From: Planctomycetota bacterium
Lineage (GTDB): Bacteria; Planctomycetota; Phycisphaerae; UBA1845; UTPLA1
DNA length: 64,000 nucleotides
NCBI GenBank assembly: GCA_016712275.1
Contig: JADJRI010000004.1
Span: 208,274-272,273, forward strand
Direction: 5' to 3'
Position 1 is the first letter of the stretch; every line of letters begins with the position of its first letter. A program made the position numbers and the translations under genes. The notes under the pieces are model-generated. The model did no database searches. It was not told where the DNA came from and saw nothing but the letters and a program-made list of their open reading frames with translations. This document shows positions 17,463 through 25,923 of the stretch, piece by piece.

Positions 17463-18353
17463 TTAGGGGTTTTGCGAATCGTCGTTTTCTTCAATCTTGA
17501 TCTTTACATCGCCGTCCGGGGATTTGATGCGTATGTCCTTGCCTTCCATCATCTCGCCGTCGGGAAGAGCATTTTGCGACGAGCGCATTCGGAGCTTGAT
17601 GACCTGCTCATTGCCGTCGGCCATGGTCGCCTTGATGGTCAGCGTGCCCTCGTCGTCGACTGTGACATCGGTGGTCACATCTTGCGCCAGCCAGTCGCCC
17701 TGCGGCTCGCCGATTTTGCGGATGACCATCTCGTCGGTGCCTGCCGCGCGAACCAGGAAGAGCTGGGTATTCTCGCCTTCGGCCGTTGGCACGAAATAGA
17801 GTTCGTGTGTCAGGCCATCGGCATCCTGCCAGCTCTTGGCCGGACGTGCGCCGCCGAGATCTTCAACGGCGTATTCGCTTTCCATCGTTGCGGGGTTGCC
17901 GACATGACGGACGATTTCCGATACTTCCTTCTGTTGGCCGTCGTCGCTGGTCTTGATAACCGAGACGCGCGTGCGGTCGCCACCATCCTTTGTTGTACCC
18001 TTGTTGACGGTGACCTCGGTCTTGGTGCCGTCCTCGCGTTCGGTAATGATAGTGCCTTCCTGATTTTCGCCGACGAGCAGATGCACCTGCTGGCCGTCGA
18101 CCTCAACGGTGACGAACCAGCTCTTGATGCGTTCGATGCCGCCGGTCGCGGCGAAAGTGACGCCGCTGACGGCCAAGAGGCCCAGGGCGATGACGAAGGT
18201 TTTCGCCCGCATCGGCCGGGCGGTGGTGGTTTGGGTGGAGTACTTGTCCATGAGCATTTTCTCCAGTTGGGGGTTGAGTGTCGGTCCGATGGCATCGCCT
18301 TCGGACCGCAACAGGTTCATTGCATGATCGACGAGATCGTGGTTCTGTTTCAC
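17463..18353 (-). CDS. Putative anti-sigma protein, single membrane span, unknown extracytoplasmic domain
   Basis: The 296-residue product begins with a GTG at 18353 that overlaps the TGA of the repaired sigma gene as GTGA, so translation is coupled. The N-terminal 47 residues are cytoplasmic (MKQNHDLVDHAMNLLRSEGDAIGPTLNPQLEKML) without a zinc HxxxCxxC motif. A helix KTFVIALGLLAVSGVTFAA follows, then a 225-residue charged, beta-rich exterior part with repeated VDGQQVHLL / GTIITEREDGTKTEVTVNKG-like strands. Position and topology suggest control of the sigma factor, but no anti-sigma family was recognised, so this is inference. Confidence 0.65.
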   Translation of the reverse strand: MKQNHDLVDHAMNLLRSEGDAIGPTLNPQLEKMLMDKYSTQTTTARPMRAKTFVIALGLLAVSGVTFAATGGIERIKSWFVTVEVDGQQVHLLVGENQEGTIITEREDGTKTEVTVNKGTTKDGGDRTRVSVIKTSDDGQQKEVSEIVRHVGNPATMESEYAVEDLGGARPAKSWQDADGLTHELYFVPTAEGENTQLFLVRAAGTDEMVIRKIGEPQGDWLAQDVTTDVTVDDEGTLTIKATMADGNEQVIKLRMRSSQNALPDGEMMEGKDIRIKSPDGDVKIKIEENDDSQNP

Positions 18354-18938
18354 GATGGCGTCCTCCGTTCTTCCAGACGCTCGCGAAGCGCATCACGCCC
18401 ACGAGCCAGTCGAGATTTCACCGTGCCCTCCCGGCAACCCAGACTCACCGCGATCTCCGCGATCGGCAGTCCTTCCAGGTAATGCAGGGCCAGCGTCCTG
18501 ATGTTTGGGCGGCAAGGTCAGCATGGCCGCCCGGGCCATGTCGCCGGTCAGTTCGAACGCATTCGACTCGGCCGGCCGAATCGATCGTTCGCATTGAAGA
18601 TCGCAAGCAACATCCCATTCGCGAATCGCCCGCCGCCGCCGCCGGTTGGCCCACCGGTTTACGCTGTTGGTCGCGATCCGGTAGAACCAGGACTTGATGG
18701 GAATGTCGCGATGTCTGAATCGCGGCAGACCCTTCATGGCGGCCAGAAACACATCGGCGGCCAGATCCTCGGCCGAGTGAGCATCGCCCACGCGGCGAAG
18801 GATGTATTTCGCGATCGCGGAGTAGTGGCGGCGATAGAGCGCGGCGAAGGCATTCCGGTCGGTCCGGGCGCGTTCAACGAGCTGCCGTTCGTCGTCCTGT
18901 TCCGCGAAGGATGTCGGAGCGATCAGTTCCAACTCCAT
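18350..18938 (-). CDS. ECF-type sigma factor (second), interrupted by one frameshift in region 4
   Basis: Region 2 reads FAALYRRHYSAIAKYILRRVGDAHSAEDLAADVFLAAMKGL followed by IKSWFYRIATNSVNRWANRRRR. At 18497-18498 there is one extra base (CAGGACG for an expected CAGACG). Removing it gives TLALHYLEGLPIAEIAVSLGCREGTVKSRLARGRDALRERLEE, a good region 4.2, ending in TGA at 18352-18350, exactly overlapping the next gene's GTG. That overlap argues that the repaired frame is the true one. Repaired length is about 195 residues. GAGGGACC precedes the ATG at 18938. Confidence 0.85.
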
Positions 18939-19203
18939 GGTCTAGGGTCCCTCGGTGCGTTTCCAAAGGCCGGCCGATGGGTGCGGCACCGTATTGTACA
19001 AGTCGCGACGGGGGCGGGGGGTTCCATTTGGGGGCAAAAAGGCTGAGATTTGACGTATTGATACGCAGAATTTATTTCGTAAGGGTCCAAGTGACCCGGA
19101 GCCCGAACCTGGAGCCGCTGCTGCATGGAGATTTCTCAGCTGTAAAGTATTCCTGCTAGAATTGTCATCGAATTTGAGATATTGCTCATTTGGAGTTACT
19201 CGA

Positions 19204-19416
19204 TTGCAAAAAGTACCTCAAATCGAAATGGTCGACGACGTAACGGCGGAGATTCTCCGTCGCATGACTCCAATGGATCGGCTGGCCATCGCTAACGGTA
19301 TGTTTGAGCGAGCGCGCAATATGCTTCGGTTGAATCTGGCTAGAGAACATCCCGATTGGGATGAATTTCAGCTTCGAGAGGCCGTACTTAGACGGATTCA
19401 GTATGATTCAGAATGA
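19204..19416 (+). CDS. Small hypothetical protein paired with a nucleotidyltransferase
   Basis: The 70-residue product is chosen from a TTG at 19204 that has GGAG 8 bp upstream; an ATG at 19228 is the alternative. The chain is helical and charged: VTAEILRRMTPMDRLAIANGMFERARNMLRLNLAREHPDWDEFQLREAVLRRI. This looks like a small all-alpha domain, with no family recognised. Its 3' end overlaps the downstream nucleotidyltransferase by 14 bp, a layout seen in small two-gene modules where a helical partner precedes a MNT/AbiEii-like nucleotidyltransferase. A toxin-antitoxin-like role is speculation. Confidence 0.55.
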   Translation: MQKVPQIEMVDDVTAEILRRMTPMDRLAIANGMFERARNMLRLNLAREHPDWDEFQLREAVLRRIQYDSE

Positions 19417-19977
19417 ACTGCTTAGAGTTGTAACGGGGGTCTTGGATCGGTTGGCAATTCGGTATTTTGTGACGGGATAAACGGTCACAATTCTGTTCGG
19501 TGCGCCGCGATTTACGAATGACATTGATATCGTGATTCAGTTGAAACTCAATCAGGTCATGCCGTTTGTCGGCGCTTTTCCGAGCGATAAATACTACGTG
19601 AGTGAGGATGCCGCTTGTGAAGCGGTGATACGGGGGGGCCAGTTCAATCTCATCGAACCCGCGACCGCGTCGAAGGTGGATTTCATCATTCTATCGAACA
19701 GTGTTTTTGACAGATCTCGTTTGTCTCGCATTCGACGCGTTCTTGCCGAGCCCGATCTTGAAATCAACATGGCTTCGCCGGAAGCCTTATCCTCATGAAA
19801 ATGAAATACTACGAAGAGTGGGGTTCCGAAAAGCACTTGCGCGATATCGCTGGAGTCATTCGGATTTGCGGGAATCAGCTTGATTACGAGTACATCGAAG
19901 GATGGTCCAAATCGCTCAGCGTCGACACTGTTTGGCAGCTCATTCGGCAACAAACTGGAATCAAAAGTAAAGAGTAG
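19403..19977 (+). pseudogene. Nucleotidyltransferase-fold protein, broken by an in-frame stop and a frameshift
   Basis: From the ATG at 19403 the frame reads MIQNELLRVVTGVLDRLAIRYFVTG, then TAA at 19478-19480 where a Ser codon (TCA) is expected, then TVTILFGAPRFTNDIDIVIQL. This G-S...F-G-x-x-R-x-T-x-D-I-D block is the nucleotidyltransferase catalytic motif with its metal-binding Asp pair. A second break near 19786-19790 (one base missing in TTATCC) moves to the frame KYYEEWGSEKHLRDIAGVIRICGNQLDYEYIEGWSKSLSV. That WGSEKHLRDI segment is typical of this family's C-terminus. Repaired length would be about 191 residues. A substitution plus an indel makes true decay more likely here than for other broken genes in the window. 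Confidence 0.7.
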
Positions 19978-20606
19978 AAGTCTGTTGGATTTTTCCCCGG
20001 TTGATGGAAGTGAACAATGACCAAGACCCGGGTCTGGCGGCATCCTTACCTTTTTCGCCTCTCGATTCGACAGAATCCAAACCACGTCGTCCGCATAGCT
20101 TCTTGACGCCGGTGGTAGGTCTCCGTGGTTATCGGCATCAACGTTTGCACGGATCGCCTTTTTGACCGCTGGGCCACTTGCGCATTCGCCGACTTTCGAA
20201 CGCTGCTTTTGCACTGGCCGCAGCTGGACAGCAAAATGGCAATCAGAATCGCGGAATTTTGGCCGCAAGAGGTCACCGCGGTCATGGCTCATTCCCCCGC
20301 TGTTCCGGGGTATCGTGTCTCACCCTGAAATCGGACTAATTCAGGCCCGATAGCCAGTTGCGGAGCATACCCCGACAAAACCCGCTCCCCATTGCTTCCG
20401 CCTTGGTCAAGCGGTAGAATTCGAAGATGTCGGTGGCCATCAGCCTACGGGGGTAAGGCAGCCGACACACCCGCCCGGTTCGCTTGCCGGCCTCGCCGCA
20501 GGCGCAAGAAGTGGTTTCCGGCGACTTAAGTGTCGTACATACCGATTGATGCTCGCCAAACGCCCTCGCTCAGGCGACATCCGCGTTAAGCCTCAGGAGG
20601 CAACAT
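19978..20606. other. Long intergenic region with no supported gene; possible structured leader before the lipoprotein gene
   Basis: No reading frame in this 629-bp stretch looks protein-like by composition. The half nearest the lipoprotein gene (about 20380-20560) contains several short stems (GTCGG...CCGAC around 20432-20469, CCGG...CCGG around 20477-20492, GCCT...AGGC nearby), so a structured 5' leader is possible. It matched no riboswitch, SRP RNA or tRNA pattern I could recognise. Confidence 0.4.
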
Positions 20607-21560
20607 ATGTTTTTTCGCGTGTCCAAAGTTGCGAGTTTGGCCCTTCTTGGCGTGGCATCCGTCGCATTTGTTGGCGTCGGCATTGGGTGCGGAAGTGCCA
20701 ATCCGTTCCTTGCGGCGCAGTTCAATACGGTGCTGGCGGACTTTTTCGGTGTCAATCCGCCCGGTCCGCCGCCGGCCAACAATAACAACAACAATAACAA
20801 CAACAACGCAACAACGCTCGCTTCAGTGTGCGATCTGCCCGCCGCGCAACGATCAATTCGAATGGAAATTCGAAACTCGGCCCCGCAGACCGCTGAGTTT
20901 TCCATGACTTTTGTCGTTTCAGCCGGTGTCGGCGGCTTCGTTTGCGATGACGAGCTCGAGAACTACCTGGATGCCGGTTATGCCGATGCGATCGTTCCCA
21001 ATTCCGGCGCCACGCTGCCGATCGGGTGTGACGTCATTTCGCTGCTGAGCGGAACGCGCATCCTGACGCTCGAATATGGCGTCAATCAAGGTGCGGCCGC
21101 CAACGTTCCCGCAAATGCATCGGGTGATGACACACTAACCGGCGCCCCGGTGGCGCTGCGTCGGCGCGACAACGGCGGGCTCGACATTCCCATTCCTGAA
21201 ATCATCGTTCTAGGCAATGACGATGCCAATTACATTTGCATCGGCGGCGCCAATGCCGGCGACCTTTGCACACAGCGCGGATTTCGCTATATCAGCGGCG
21301 CGGGGTTGACGGTCGGCAAATCACCGGAGGCTTCTCGAATTCAGGGCACCGTCTGTGCCGAGAATTTTGGCTCGGCTCCGGAATGGCGACTTGATAAAAC
21401 ATTGGACACGATCACCCAGCCGTTCCAATTCGGTCGCGGCGGCGCGATTGTTGTCCGTATCTTGAATCGGGCCAACGATCCTTTGGACAACCCGCGAAAC
21501 CAGGTTGTGTGGACCGTCACCGACGTCGATGGCGATACACTCCACCCCGAAGACCCTTGA
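20607..21560 (+). CDS. Secreted, probably lipid-anchored protein with poly-Asn linker
   Basis: The 317-residue product starts at an ATG with a very good AGGAGG 7 bp upstream. It has a signal peptide (VASLALLGVASVAFVGVGIGC) whose final Cys at about residue 28 fits a lipoprotein, then a linker with a run of ten Asn at about residues 59-68. The mature part has paired cysteines (GFVCDDELENYL, IGCDVISLL, YICIGGANAGDLCTQRG, GTVCAENFG) and no recognised domain. Poly-Asn linkers after a lipid anchor are frequent in planctomycete surface proteins, as far as I know. A terminator follows at 21602. Confidence 0.75.
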   Translation: MFFRVSKVASLALLGVASVAFVGVGIGCGSANPFLAAQFNTVLADFFGVNPPGPPPANNNNNNNNNNATTLASVCDLPAAQRSIRMEIRNSAPQTAEFSMTFVVSAGVGGFVCDDELENYLDAGYADAIVPNSGATLPIGCDVISLLSGTRILTLEYGVNQGAAANVPANASGDDTLTGAPVALRRRDNGGLDIPIPEIIVLGNDDANYICIGGANAGDLCTQRGFRYISGAGLTVGKSPEASRIQGTVCAENFGSAPEWRLDKTLDTITQPFQFGRGGAIVVRILNRANDPLDNPRNQVVWTVTDVDGDTLHPEDP

Positions 21561-21601
21561 TCCCTACGATTCTCTAAGTTTGAATCCGTGATGTTCAATT
21601 C

Positions 21602-21642
21602 ACCGGGTGCTTCTCTCAAACGAGGGGTGCCCGGTTTTTTTT
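21602..21642 (+). terminator. Rho-independent terminator after the poly-Asn protein gene
   Basis: The inverted segment ACCGGGTGC ... GTGCCCGGT closes a hairpin (21602-21635) and is directly followed by eight T residues (TTTTTTTT, to 21642). It is 42 bp after the stop codon at 21560. Confidence 0.85.
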
Positions 21643-21845
21643 CATGTCCACCGACCGCCTGCCGCGCAAGAATTGCCGGTCGTTGAAGATAGTCCGATTC
21701 AGTTTTGCGCATACCTGCTACTGTGAATTGCTATAAGAACCCGGACGGTTTCACGCTGGATAGCCATATTTGAGCCTTGCGACGATGAGGCTATACTTCC
21801 GGCGATCTCTATGCGTCTTTTTTAGTTGTTTTGGAGCGTTTTAAA

Positions 21846-22748
21846 ATGAGAAGTGAGCTTCGCGCGTTTGTCGCGGTCATGTCGCTATCAGTACTTCTAG
21901 CCGGCTGTCAGTCTTCGCCCAAGTCCTCCGAAGGAAAAATTGCTCAGATCGGCTCGACCAAGGCTGACCTCTTTGGATTGCCGGCCGAGTATCGCTCGCT
22001 TCATCCGCGACTTGAAACCTTGCTCGAAGGCCCGGTCATGTTTCGCTCCCAGCCTGATGGTCAGGCCGTTGCGGAGCAACTTCGGCAGGGGTTCATCGAA
22101 TTCGGTATCCTGACGGCCGGCGAATACGCATTGATTCAGGACGTCAGCCAACTCAAGCCGATCGCCATGGGAACGAATTCGCTGGGCAAGACGTCGCGTA
22201 AGGCGTACATCGTGGTTAAGGCCCATTCGCATGTGAAGAAAATAGCAGACTGCAAGGCGAAGCGATTTGGATTCGGAGTTTACAAGGACACGCTCACCGA
22301 CGTGGCGGCTCAGGCCGCGCTGGAAGAGGGGGGGGTGCCGGTGAAGGAACTTCTCCCCGAATTGTTGACACCGCCGCCTCTCGGTCTCGAAGGCCGGCTT
22401 TATTTGGGGCATGATGTCGCCAAGACGATTGTAAACGACCTGACAGTAAATGCCGGCGTCGTGGATGAGGTAGACTACGCAGCGATGAAGGATTCCGGCG
22501 GTAATTTTCTCATGGGGCCCTCGAAGGATCAATTGGAAATTGTGGGTGAGACAATCGAAGTCCCGGAATTACTCGTTGTGGCCGGCCCCTCTGCAAATCC
22601 GCGACTGACCGAGAAGTTGCGACAATTTCTTTTGAATGACGTCAAGAGCGACGCACGCATTTGCAAAGACCTCGGCATTACCGGCTTTGTCGAGCCGAAG
22701 ATGAGCGAATACAGCGCCGTGCGAAGCATTTTTCCGGCCGGCAAGTAA
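21846..22748 (+). CDS. PhnD/SsuA-type substrate-binding lipoprotein
   Basis: The 300-residue product has a lipoprotein signal with lipobox LLAGC, then a periplasmic-binding-protein-like domain: VMFRSQPDGQAVAEQLRQGFIEFGILTAGEYALI, RKAYIVVKAHSHVKKIADCKAKRFGFGVYKDTLTDVAAQAALEEGG, and VVDEVDYAAMK. This matches the layout of phosphonate/PhnD-like binding proteins that sense or bind small anions. No ABC permease or ATPase gene is adjacent, so it may act alone or with distant partners. The ATG at 21846 is preferred to an upstream in-frame TTG at 21831. Confidence 0.75.
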   Translation: MRSELRAFVAVMSLSVLLAGCQSSPKSSEGKIAQIGSTKADLFGLPAEYRSLHPRLETLLEGPVMFRSQPDGQAVAEQLRQGFIEFGILTAGEYALIQDVSQLKPIAMGTNSLGKTSRKAYIVVKAHSHVKKIADCKAKRFGFGVYKDTLTDVAAQAALEEGGVPVKELLPELLTPPPLGLEGRLYLGHDVAKTIVNDLTVNAGVVDEVDYAAMKDSGGNFLMGPSKDQLEIVGETIEVPELLVVAGPSANPRLTEKLRQFLLNDVKSDARICKDLGITGFVEPKMSEYSAVRSIFPAGK

Positions 22749-22823
22749 GCGTTGTGTCATGTGCGAATTGTCGGTGAAATAGTGGGTCGTGATACGGCAT
22801 TAGTCTGAAACAAGGTGGAATTC

Positions 22824-23384
22824 ATGGCAAACAGTGCAGGAATCAGCGTTGGGTTGAATCGTGTAGCGTGGGCTCGTGAAGCAATGATTGTCCTTGTCGC
22901 GAGCATGCTGATTGCGGCCGGTGCCTGGCTTCGTGTCGAAGGGGTCATCCCCTTTTCGATGCAGTCCTTCGCCGTCTTGCTGATTGCCGGCGTTCTTGGC
23001 GGTAAGCGGGCTTTTGCCGCCGTGGTCGCATACTTGATCGAGGGTGCTGCCGGACTGCCCGTTTTTGCGGGCGGGCCGGCTGGTCTCATTCATTTTTCTG
23101 GAAGCACAACGGGCTATCTGGTGGGCTTTGCCATCGCCGCTTATGTCATTGGAAGTACGATCGAGCGCCGAAAGCCGCAAAGCGGGATCACATTGTCGAT
23201 TGTCTTTTTCATTGGGCATATCATTATTCTGGGTGCCGGACTTTTGTGGCTTGTGCCATTTGTTGGCATCCAAGGTGCGTTTGCGGCAGGTGTTGCGCCT
23301 TTCCTGCTGACGGCCGTCCTGAAGAGCGTGCTTGCAGCAATGGCTGTCCCGCCCGCAATGCGAATCATCGGGCGCATCGCCTGA
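22824..23384 (+). CDS. bioY: Biotin transporter BioY (ECF-type S component)
   Basis: The 186-residue membrane protein has about six hydrophobic helices. It carries the BioY blocks IPFSMQSFAVLLIAGVLGGKRAFAAVVAYLIEGAAGLPVFAGG and HFSGSTTGYLVGFAIAAYVIGS, which form the biotin-binding core. BioY works alone at low capacity or with an ECF energising module; no such module is adjacent. The ATG at 22824 has AAGGTGGA just upstream. No BirA site was identified. Confidence 0.93.
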   Translation: MANSAGISVGLNRVAWAREAMIVLVASMLIAAGAWLRVEGVIPFSMQSFAVLLIAGVLGGKRAFAAVVAYLIEGAAGLPVFAGGPAGLIHFSGSTTGYLVGFAIAAYVIGSTIERRKPQSGITLSIVFFIGHIIILGAGLLWLVPFVGIQGAFAAGVAPFLLTAVLKSVLAAMAVPPAMRIIGRIA

Positions 23385-23389
23385 TTTTG

Positions 23390-24204
23390 ATGCTGAATCA
23401 GTTGCCATTGATGCTCTTTGTCTTGACCCGAAACCTGAAGAATCGAATCGGAATTGTACGCCCAGGCTGCGCCATCAGTACATTAAGTCGCAGGCGACTC
23501 AACATTCTTCGCTCTTCATTTTATTGCTTGGTAATTTTCGCAGCGCTGGCCTCCGGTTGCAGGACCGAACAGAGAATCGAAGTCGATCTGTCCGCCTCGA
23601 CGCCGCGGTTTGTACTCGATGGTTGGACTTGGGGCTGGCCTTTTCGATGGCCACGGGTCCACGCGCTGGCGATCGGGGCTGACGAAGAATCCATGTGGGA
23701 AATTGAGTCGGTCGATCCACAAGGCGTTCCGGCCCGCCAATTCGCGATTATTTATGGCGAATTGCCGCAGGGATTTATACAAACCCACCCTAAAAACGAA
23801 GCGAAACCAAAGCGGCTTACCCAGAATCGCAACTACTTCGTCGGTGCGGCCGGACCCAATGACGAGATTTTTCGCACTGTTTTTGCACTGCCCGTGGAAC
23901 CGATTGGGCCGAAACCGGATCAGGCATTCGAGCCGGACCGCAAGCGCATGACTTTCCCCCAGGAACCCCCGCCCCCGCCAGAGACTGCCGATTTACGGGC
24001 ATCATCTGCGCCCATCGCGCACTTCATGTCGCCCTTAGGGCCGCATTTTCCCCGATTTCAAGAATTTACCGCTGATGTCTCGATGCGATTGAGCGTGCGT
24101 CGGTTTTGCCGCGCGAGCCGGACGGTTTCCAGTCCGGCATCGAAAGCGGCATGTCGTCGTTCGACGGGACGTTGGAAACGGCCCGGATGTCGCCGAATGG
24201 ATGA
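23390..24204 (+). CDS. Hypothetical lipoprotein immediately upstream of flgF, 3' end probably frameshifted
   Basis: The frame from ATG 23390 encodes a hydrophobic stretch RSSFYCLVIFAALASGC ending in a lipobox-like Cys, then TEQRIEVDLSASTPRFVLDGWTWGWPFRWPRVHALAIGADEESMWEIE and QFAIIYGELPQGFIQTHP. After about 24076 that frame turns Arg/Ser/Cys-rich. An alternative frame, open after a TGA at about 24074, gives DAIERASVLPREPDGFQSGIESGMSSFDGTLETARMSPNG and stops at 24204, 3 bp before flgF. A frame change between 24076 and 24110 is therefore likely. No family was recognised. Position suggests a link to the flagellar operon, but that may be only transcriptional. Confidence 0.5.
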
Positions 24205-24207
24205 ATC

Positions 24208-24966
24208 ATGGTAAATGGACTTTGGCTATCCGCAGATGGACTGATCGCTCAGCAGTACCGACAGGACGTCATAGCGAACAACCTCGCAAACGTGGACACC
24301 GCCGGCTTCAAGCCGGACCGGGTCTCTTTTGCCGAACGGTTAAATGAGGCGTCGCTCACTGGCGCGACCGGCGCGACGGTCGCTTCGCTCTCGAATAGCA
24401 CGGGCGGCCTCTTCGGCCGGCCGCTCCACACGGATTATACGCCGGGTCCTCTCATCCCCACCAAAAATACGCTGGACGTCGCCATCCTCGAAGATGGTTT
24501 TTTCTCCGTTCGCACCGACGACGGCCTTTTCTATACCCGCGACGGTCGTTTGACCACCGACAAGGATGGCACGATTCGCCACATCGCGTCTGGCGGCACC
24601 GTGCTGAATCCTCAGGGACAACCCCTGCAGATCGACGTCGATTCGCGCGATCCGCTGAAAGTGGATACCACCGGCCGAATGCGACAGGGCAATGACATTG
24701 TCGGCGACCTAGCGATCACCGACTTTGAGGATCGCCGACAGCTCGACAAAGTCGGAGACAATCTATTCAGCGGCGATCGCGCCGTGCCCCTCGAAGCGCG
24801 CGGCCACGTCAAGCAGGGATTCATTGAGGGGTCGGGTGTCAACCCGACGACCACGCTCGTTGACATGATCGCGTCATCGCGTGCCTATGAAATGGGTGCG
24901 TCGTTGATTTCACTGCAAAACGAAACGCTGGGCCGCGCCGTGAATGACGTCGGCCGCATCGGATAA
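24208..24966 (+). CDS. flgF: Flagellar proximal rod protein FlgF
   Basis: The 252-residue product has the N-terminal rod/hook motif QYRQDVIANNLANVDTAGFK, a central DVAILEDGFFSVRTDDGLFYTRDGRLTTDKDG and the C-terminal flagellar domain VDMIASSRAYEMGASLISLQNETLGRAV. It resembles both FlgF and FlgG; placement just before a clear FlgG makes FlgF likely. The ATG at 24208 follows the upstream gene by 3 bp, implying coupling. It is the first gene of the rod/ring block. Confidence 0.9.
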   Translation: MVNGLWLSADGLIAQQYRQDVIANNLANVDTAGFKPDRVSFAERLNEASLTGATGATVASLSNSTGGLFGRPLHTDYTPGPLIPTKNTLDVAILEDGFFSVRTDDGLFYTRDGRLTTDKDGTIRHIASGGTVLNPQGQPLQIDVDSRDPLKVDTTGRMRQGNDIVGDLAITDFEDRRQLDKVGDNLFSGDRAVPLEARGHVKQGFIEGSGVNPTTTLVDMIASSRAYEMGASLISLQNETLGRAVNDVGRIG

Positions 24967-25091
24967 GAAAACTCGAAATGAGGGCGCCGGAAGCAGGAAT
25001 TTGAGAACGGAAATCGCCACGGACTAATCCCGTTTCGCCCGTCCCCTACAAGGGCGGGAGAAAACGAAGAGAGCCACGAAGGCAAAAACGA

Positions 25092-25898
25092 ATGTCGATT
25101 CAAGGAATGTACACATCAGCGACGGGCCTGCGGGCGATGGATACCAAGCTGGAAATCATCGCCAACAACCTCGCGAACATCAACACGACGGCGTTCAAAA
25201 GTTCGCGGCCGAACTTTGAGGATTTGCTCTATCGTTCGATCGAGCAGCCCGGCTTGCGAAACGGCCTCGATGAACCGCTGCCGCTCGGCGTTCAGGTGGG
25301 CATTGGTGTGTCACTCTCCTCCACGCAAACGAATTTCATGCAGGGTAGTGTCGAGCAGACCGACAATCCGCTGGACCTCATGATTGAAGGCGACGGTTTT
25401 TTTCAAGTCAACGCATTCATCGAAGGGCAGGAACAGACCGTCTACACCCGCGCCGGAAACTTCACACGCAATGCGAACGGCGATCTCGTGCTTGGCAATT
25501 CGATCGGCGCGCGACTGGAGCCGACGATCAATGTGCCGCAGGAAGCCACGCAGATTCAAATCAGTCAAAACGGCCTGGTCTCGGTGCTCGTTACCGGTGC
25601 GACCGAATTTCAGGATGTCGGCCAGATCGAAATGGCCCGCTTTATCAATCCGTCCGGCCTCAAGCAGTTGGGCGACAATCTGTATCGAAACAACGATGCC
25701 TCCGGTCCGCCGATCCTCGGAAACCCCGGCGCCGATGGCATCGGCATCCTCCGTCAAAGCAACCTTGAACTTTCGAACGTGGACCCGGCGCGCGAGCTGA
25801 TCGAACTGATCCGCACGCAGCGGGCTTTTGAACTGAACTCGCAGTCGATTCAGGCGGCGGATCAGACGCTGCAGGTGATCAACCAGATTCGAAGATAA
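25092..25898 (+). CDS. flgG: Flagellar distal rod protein FlgG
   Basis: The 268-residue product has MYTSATGLRAMDTKLEIIANNLANINTTAFK, LPLGVQVGIGVSLSSTQTNFMQGSVEQTDNPLDLMIEGDGFFQV and C-terminal NVDPARELIELIRTQRAFELNSQSIQAADQTLQVINQIRR. These are the N- and C-terminal helices and the specific loop of FlgG, which forms the distal rod passing through the P and L rings. Length matches FlgG (about 260). It is 125 bp downstream of flgF and 25 bp upstream of flgA. Confidence 0.97.
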   Translation: MSIQGMYTSATGLRAMDTKLEIIANNLANINTTAFKSSRPNFEDLLYRSIEQPGLRNGLDEPLPLGVQVGIGVSLSSTQTNFMQGSVEQTDNPLDLMIEGDGFFQVNAFIEGQEQTVYTRAGNFTRNANGDLVLGNSIGARLEPTINVPQEATQIQISQNGLVSVLVTGATEFQDVGQIEMARFINPSGLKQLGDNLYRNNDASGPPILGNPGADGIGILRQSNLELSNVDPARELIELIRTQRAFELNSQSIQAADQTLQVINQIRR

Positions 25899-25923
25899 GG
25901 AGATTCGCTAGACGGGCCGGCTG

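Noticed and set aside
19594..20292. Minus-strand frame with a prepilin-like phrase (DADNHGDLPPAS)
   Set aside because: It overlaps the plus-strand nucleotidyltransferase and has no signal peptide, membrane helix or ribosome binding site; the phrase is too short.
20400..20500. tRNA-like A-box and B-box sequences (TGGTCAAGCGG, GGTTCGCTTGCC)
   Set aside because: No acceptor stem, no 5-bp T stem and no anticodon stem at the right distances; treated only as possible leader structure.
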